Source: Auxenochlorella pyrenoidosa (taxonomy: Eukaryota; Chlorophyta; Trebouxiophyceae; Chlorellales; Chlorellaceae). From it: a stretch of DNA of 10,602 nucleotides. Below are positions 6,570 to 10,602 of the stretch, piece by piece. The DNA lies in the NCBI GenBank assembly GCA_001430745.1, contig KQ482066.1:750981-761582 (forward strand). Direction: 5' to 3'. How positions within the stretch are numbered: position 1 is the stretch's first letter; each line of letters starts with the position of its first letter. The translations under genes were made by a program, and so were the position numbers. The notes beneath the pieces are model-generated. The model was not told where the DNA came from. It ran no database searches and was given only the letters and a program-made list of their open reading frames with translations.

Positions 6570-9178
6570 TCACTCCGCCTTGCGTGTGCTCTGCGCCGCG
6601 CTCACAAGGCTGGCAAGGTTGAGGGGGATGCCGGGCCCCATGGACGAGCAGAGGCTGGCCGACAGCAGGTAGCCGCTGACGGCGCCGCCCTTGACGCCCT
6701 TGGGCCGCGCCGCCAGGATGGCTTGGGCAAAGGCGGCCGCATTGTCATGCAGCGCGCCCGCCGAGAAGCTGCACTTGCCGATGCCGGCGTGCACCACGCC
6801 GCCCTTGTCCGCCCTGCGGGGGTGGACGGCCCAGCGCTGCATGCTTGCATGCCATGCTCACGGTTAACAGGGCATGCACTGGCGACAAACGTCTTTGGTT
6901 TCCGCTTTCAGACATCCGCAAAATTGTTCTGCAAACCCATCTTTTCTAACTCCAAGATTGTTGGTCACCTGGCCGCCACATGCAGCCGCACAGCAGTCGT
7001 CACCCAACCCAATCCTTGTGCCTTGCCGCGTCGCCCCCCCCTTGCAAAGCCTTTCGAAAGCGCTTGCCTGAACTCCACGCGGCCCTGCTTCACCAGCTTG
7101 ATGGCAGCGGTGACGTTGGAGGTGACGGTGCCAAGCTTGGGGTTGGGCATCAGGCCTCGGGGCCCCAGGATGCGCGCAATCTGCGGGGTGGGACGGCATG
7201 CACTGCTTGCAAAGGGGCAGAGGCATGGCAGAGGCGTGCAAGCAGGTGCATATCAAAACAAGGCTCGATGCAGGGCTGAACAGCCTCTAACGTGCCGGCA
7301 AGCATCACCATCTTAGCCCTGCAAGCAGCCTCAATGGGCGACCTGCCAAACTGCCGCTCTGCTGAGCGAGCCACCAGCACACGGCATGCCGGCGCTACGG
7401 GCGAGCTAGCCGCCCCTCGGCCACGCTGCCCCCCCTGCAGTGCGCACCTTGGACAGCTTGGGCATCATCTCCGGCGTGGCGATGCACTTGTCAAACTGCA
7501 GGCCGCCGCCGCCAGACTCCAGGATGCGGGCAATGAGGTCCTCGTCGCCCACCACCTCGGCGCCTGCGGGAGCGAGCTGGCATGCTGGGTCAGACAAAAA
7601 TTACGAAGGCGACGGGAAGACGGTTTCTAAAGCGACAGCCCGGGTCGCTCCTGGCAGGCGCCTGCACAGAGTGCCGGGCAACGGGCAGGACAGCACCCGT
7701 GATGGGTATGCTTGCTGCCCACAACCCCGCATTGTTTCGAGAGGCAGGGGCACAAAAGTTTGAACGTAGATGACACTTTGAATGCCGGCCACACGGCGGT
7801 TTGTTTGGGCGCTCTACCTGCATCCCGCGCCGCCTGCGCCGCGTCGTCCCTTGCAAACACGCACACGCGCACCGAGCGGCCGGTGCCATGCGGCAGCGTG
7901 GCCGCGCCGCGCACCATCTGCAGGGGCACGCGCAGGCAGGGCGCAGCCAGCAGGGGTGACGCCGAGAGGCGGTACTACGGTACTACACGTTGCTGCGCAG
8001 TGCATGTGCATCGAGGCCTGCCTGCCAGCTGCGTACCCTGCAGGCAGAGGGATTGGCACGCCCCTTGCCCACCCGGGCGGCTTGCTGCAGGCGACAGGCC
8101 ACGCAGGTGCATTCACGGCGCCAGCCCTGGCGCATCACCGGCTGGGCGCGCGCACGACGAGACGCCACAGCGCGGCCTCAGCCCACCTGGTCGCCTCGCC
8201 GCGGGTCGATGCCCAGCCGCATGTGCAGCTCCACAGTTTCATCAAACTTGGCCCTAGCCAGCGACTGCACCGCCTTGATGGCCTCCTGCAGGCGGCAAGG
8301 CAGCCAGGCAGCGCTTGGCAAGGTAAGGTGGCGCTGCACATCATGGCGCTGCACTGGCCGGCCAGCAGCTGTGCCCGAGCTTGACGTGTGCTTGCAGGGT
8401 ATGCAGCGGTAGGGGTCGTGACATGTATCTGGCCCCAAGGGTCAGCGGGACGGCAGGGTGACGCTGCAGTGGGCTGAACCCACAGCGCTCGTCCCCCATC
8501 TTGAGGAGTGCAGCTTGCAGCAGAAGCGCAGTGCAGCGAGGGACAAAGCTGCAGCAACCCAGGGCCCCAGTCTGGCTGCCGACTGTGCACACATGTGTAC
8601 TACACATGCAGTGGCAGGCACGTGCACACTCGGGCAACTGGCTGCTATGCCATGCAGACCGCCCACACCCCCAGGGCCTGGGCCATGATGTGCACACCTG
8701 CAGGCCCACTGGTGCGCGCTTTGGCTTCGGCACGGCCACAATCCATGAAGGCATTGGCAGCCCATCCAGGGTCTTCACTCCAGAGTGCGCTGCCCATGCT
8801 GGTGCCGCCGCTTCTGCTGCCGCTGCCGCTGCTGCCACATGCACCACCGCCGATGCTGCTGGTGCCGCCGACAACGATTCTGCCTGCTCCGCAGCGCTGC
8901 TGCTGCTGGCGGAGGTTGCTGCATCTGTGCTCAACCAACATACTTGCTGCGCAACTTCCTGCACATACGAAAGACGGCGCTTGATTTGCAAGCATGTCTC
9001 GGGTTGCAGACAGCTAGTAGTGCACCATCGGCGGTGGCGGCGGCGGCAGCGGCGGCGGCAGCGGCAGGCGAACGCTTGCAGGTGCAGCCAAGGCGCGCTA
9101 TCGATTAAGTTAGCCCACCTGCGCTCCTCGGAGGTGCGATGAGAGCCCCAGAAGCACGTGTCTGCGCCCCGCCAGCAT
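6570..9178 (-). CDS. MRPL1: Organellar (probably mitochondrial) ribosomal protein uL1, 7 exons
   Basis: Modelled exons on the - strand: 9178-9119, 8958-8698, 8285-8187, 7917-7818, 7563-7448, 7180-7068, 6813-6570, total 993 nt, 330 aa, phases agreeing. Residues 1-20 ([20 protein letters not shown]) look like a mitochondrial presequence. Residues 21-107 are an Ala/Ser-rich linker ending PKRAPVGLQ. The L1 domain covers about 108-318: [21 protein letters not shown], then [70 protein letters not shown], and [10 protein letters not shown]. These are the hallmark blocks of the L1 stalk protein, which binds 23S rRNA and moves the exit-site tRNA. GDQMVRG and FDKC.ATPEMMP look closer to bacterial and mitochondrial L1 than to plastid L1, so mitochondrial is preferred, by inference. 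Intron 6 is GC-AG. Family call is near certain; the first two exons are less so. Confidence 0.9.
6814..7067 (-). other. GC-AG intron (intron 6) of the uL1 gene
   Basis: The exon ends TTCAG at 7068 and the intron starts GCAAGC at 7067-7062; the acceptor CCGCAG ends at 6814. Joining here gives [12 protein letters not shown], which matches the universal L1 pattern VEFR.DK.G..H with no lost residue. No GT donor nearby keeps the conserved VEFR. Confidence 0.85.
7181..7447 (-). other. Intron 5 of the uL1 gene
   Basis: 267 nt; donor GTGCGC, acceptor CGCAG, phase 0, between MMPKLSK and [10 protein letters not shown] see no gene inside. A GTGATGC string resembles a C/D snoRNA C box with one mismatch, but no D box was found. 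Confidence 0.75.
7564..7817 (-). other. Intron 4 of the uL1 gene
   Basis: 254 nt; donor GTAGAG, acceptor CCGCAG, phase 1, splitting the glycine codon of RDAGAEVVG. No internal gene or repeat was noticed. Confidence 0.75.
7918..8186 (-). other. Intron 3 of the uL1 gene
   Basis: 269 nt; donor GTGGGC, acceptor CTGCAG, phase 0, between RRGDQ and MVRG. No internal gene was noticed. Confidence 0.75.
8286..8697 (-). other. Intron 2 of the uL1 gene (longest)
   Basis: 412 nt; donor GTGTGC, acceptor CTGCAG, phase 0. Joining gives [28 protein letters not shown], the expected approach to the L1 domain (a hydrophobic residue, x, EAI). A short extra exon cannot be excluded. It contains the palindrome ACACATGTGT at 8589-8598 and other GTGCAC-type repeats. 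Confidence 0.65.
8959..9118 (-). other. Intron 1 of the uL1 gene, with GGC-rich tandem repeat
   Basis: 160 nt; donor GTGGGC, acceptor ATGTGCAG, phase 0. It separates the 20-codon presequence exon from the rest of the protein. On the + strand a 12-mer, GGCGGCGGCAGC, is repeated exactly at 9039-9050 and 9051-9062, with further GGC/GGT units on either side. Confidence 0.65.
9039..9067. repeat. GGC-rich tandem 12-mer repeat
   Basis: Two exact copies of GGCGGCGGCAGC, then a partial GGCAG unit. It is a triplet-type minisatellite in uL1 intron 1 and likely to vary in length between strains. Confidence 0.85.
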
Positions 9179-9601
9179 GTTCTCGCTCAACCCAACTCTT
9201 GAGCCCTTGCCGGACTACCAGATGTGGGTGCTGGATTATTCAGATGTGCTCAGCAGAGGCAGGCAGTGCGGGTGCTCGGAATTGGAGGGAGCAAGTTGGC
9301 TCGACAGGAGGAACAAGTGCAAGCCGCAATCACAATGCTTGATTGATCTAAATTTTGGGGCGGTGCAGGGCGCAATGCTGGGATGAGCCAGATGCACAGC
9401 CTCATGCAAGTGGCAAAACTCTGCACTCGGCCTCGCGCTTCCGAACGCCGCTGCATTGTTTCCTTCTCTCTGCATTATATGCACTAGCGGTTCTGTATGA
9501 CCATCTAGTCCTGCCTCCACTCAGACCGCCGAAAGGAGGGGACGGGCTTTACGGCGCCCAGGGCGCCGCCTCAGGGGCGCCTTACAGGCTCAGACAGCAG
9601 G
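9179..9601. promoter_or_regulatory. Divergent intergenic region between uL1 and the polyQ gene
   Basis: The uL1 start codon (-, 9178) and the start of the polyQ gene (+, 9602) point away from each other across 423 nt, so both promoters should lie here. ATTATATG at 9474-9481 is a TATA-like element about 120 nt before the + start. A pyrimidine stretch (TTTCCTTCTCTC, 9459-9470) lies just before it. No TATA is clear for uL1. A 69-codon + frame at 9177-9386 lies in this region and is not accepted as a gene. Confidence 0.55.
9474..9481 (+). promoter_or_regulatory. TATA-like element for the polyQ gene
   Basis: ATTATATG is the most AT-rich hexamer-type match in the spacer, after a C/T-rich tract and 121 nt before the ATG at 9602. 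Transcription start would be near 9505. Confidence 0.35.
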
Positions 9602-10265
9602 ATGAGCCGCCAGGAAGCCTCCACAAGCACCGGGGGGCCGCCGCTGCCCAGCGACGGCAGCACGGCACAACGCGCTGCTCCCGCCACTGGCACCGGGGCG
9701 GCACCAGCCGGGGCTTTGCCGCCCCGCAACCATACACACAACACACGCTCCAAGAAGGAGGCTGCAGCCCAGGATCTGATGGCACCGCGACAGGTTGTCC
9801 AACAGCTTCCAGCGCAGCAGGCGGCGCAGGCAGCGGGCAGCGGCGCAGCGATGGCAAACGGGTCTGCTGTCTCGCTGCTGCTTCGCCCAGGATCGCCGGC
9901 ATCCCCTAGAGCCGCCAGCCGCCAGCCCAAGCAGCAGGCAGCTGCGACAGCGGCTGGCGTGTCGCAGCCTGCAGTGGAAGGGACTGTGCAGCACCCACCG
10001 CTGCCCCGCTCTCCGCGTGCCGCTGCTGCCCGACGCCGGCAGGCAGCGGAGCAGGTCCAGCCAGAGCAGCCGGGCGCAGGAGCAGAGCAGGAGGCCAAGG
10101 GGCAGGGACCGGCTGAGCGCCAAGCTGGCCAGCAAGGGCCTGCAGCAGCAGAGCAGGGCCCAGAGGAGCAGGCCAGCCAGCCCAGCCACCGCAGGCAGCG
10201 GCCGCGCAAGCCCGCGCTCAAGAGCAGCGAGGCCGCTTCTGGCGCAGCCACAGGCACACCCAGCG

Positions 10266-10297
<32 letters not shown>

Positions 10298-10602
10298 GAC
10301 ACGCGGCAACAGGAGCAGCAGCAGCAGCAGCAGCGGCAGGCGACTGCAGCGGCGCCGCAGCACGGGCACAACACGCGGCTGCAGGAGCGGGAGGCAGCGC
10401 GCCGGGTGTGCTTTGCGCCGGGCCCCTGGGCCGACAAGTTCAGCACCCAGGACGGGCACCCCGACCACGAGGGCCAGCTGGCGCGGCAGCGGCGCAGCGC
10501 GGGCGCGCGCTGGGGCACCGACCTCACGCCCAGCGCTGTGCGCGCTGTGGAGGCCGAGCTGGGCGAGGAGTGCCGCCCCTCCATCGACCGCCTGAAGCGC
10601 AG
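9602..10602 (+). CDS. Low-complexity polyQ protein with RVxF-type motif (5' part, cut by window edge)
   Basis: A frame is open from ATG 9602 to the last base: 333 codons plus two bases, no stop. The start is the first ATG after in-frame stops at 9485 and 9506. The protein begins MSRQEASTSTGGPPLPSDGS. Residues 1-260 are Ala/Gln/Pro/Arg-rich and probably disordered, with a basic patch RRQRPRK (197-203) that could be a nuclear signal, a run of nine Gln (224-232) and a run of six Gln (239-244). From about 262 it becomes more ordered: RRVCFAPGPWADKF (267-280), then GHPDHEGQLARQRRSAGARWGTDLTP and an acidic/basic helix to the edge. RVCF fits the RVxF docking motif of PP1 regulatory proteins. I do not recognise the family. 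It shares the upstream spacer with uL1. Splice sites before 10602 cannot be excluded. Confidence 0.62.
10271..10336 (+). repeat. CAG triplet repeat coding for polyglutamine
   Basis: Nine pure CAG codons (10271-10297), an interruption (Asp-Thr-Arg, then CAA CAG GAG), and six more pure CAG codons (10316-10333). CAG-rich coding is common through the window, but this is the longest pure run. Confidence 0.9.

Noticed and set aside
7290..7320. C/D-box snoRNA inside a uL1 intron
   Set aside because: One C-box-like string (GTGATGC, one mismatch) on the - strand but no D box at a fitting distance and no terminal stem.
9571..10584. 337-codon open frame on the - strand
   Set aside because: Serine/cysteine/leucine runs (from reversed CAG) and no motif; it is opposite the polyQ gene, which has a TATA-like element and a clean start.
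9795..10595. 266-codon + frame in another phase over the polyQ gene
   Set aside because: Arg/Ser-rich frameshift shadow (CAG read as AGC); it would start inside the better frame that opens at 9602.
1..10602. Transposon, CRISPR array, tRNA or rRNA gene, bacterial operon
   Set aside because: No transposase, terminal repeats with target duplication, spaced direct repeats, tRNA-type cloverleaf or rRNA motif was seen on either strand.

Overview
The window looks like nuclear DNA of a green alga (Chlorophyta; a Chlorella-like trebouxiophyte would fit, but the species cannot be named). It is GC-rich, its genes are cut into short exons by phase-consistent introns (mostly GT..CAG, 47 to 412 nt), and two genes have the chlorophyte polyadenylation element TGTAA at a sensible place. 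No bacterial, plasmid, phage or transposon features were seen. Exon joins come from reading frames, splice phases and family motifs, not from transcripts.

Layout: (1) 1-217, + strand: end of an intron and the last exon of a CBS-domain protein, with a 3' UTR to TGTAA at 612. (2) 959-4572, + strand: an eight-exon gene for a long Ala/Gln-rich coiled-coil protein (902 aa as modelled); its C-terminal part resembles the conserved tail of the ciliary transition-zone protein CEP162. (3) 4521-5900, - strand: a seven-exon gene for a 105-residue LEA group 3 (LEA_4) hydrophilin. It converges on gene 2, and the preferred models overlap by 52 nt. (4) 5901-6509: spacer with an inverted repeat. (5) 6570-9178, - strand: a seven-exon gene for organellar, probably mitochondrial, ribosomal protein uL1, starting with an Arg-rich presequence on its own exon and containing one GC-AG intron; TGTAA lies 56 nt past the stop. 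(6) 9179-9601: a divergent promoter region. (7) 9602-10602, + strand: the 5' part of a low-complexity, polyQ-containing protein, cut by the window edge, with an RVxF-type motif (RRVCFA).

The genes do not form a pathway: a CBS protein, a candidate cilia/centriole coiled-coil protein, a desiccation/cold-type LEA protein, a mitoribosomal protein and an unknown regulatory-looking protein are ordinary nuclear neighbours. Points of most interest are the CEP162-like tail, the convergent overlap, the extreme splitting of the small LEA gene, the GC-AG intron, perfect palindromes inside introns, and the PP1-docking-like motif. I saw no evidence of a new multigene system.
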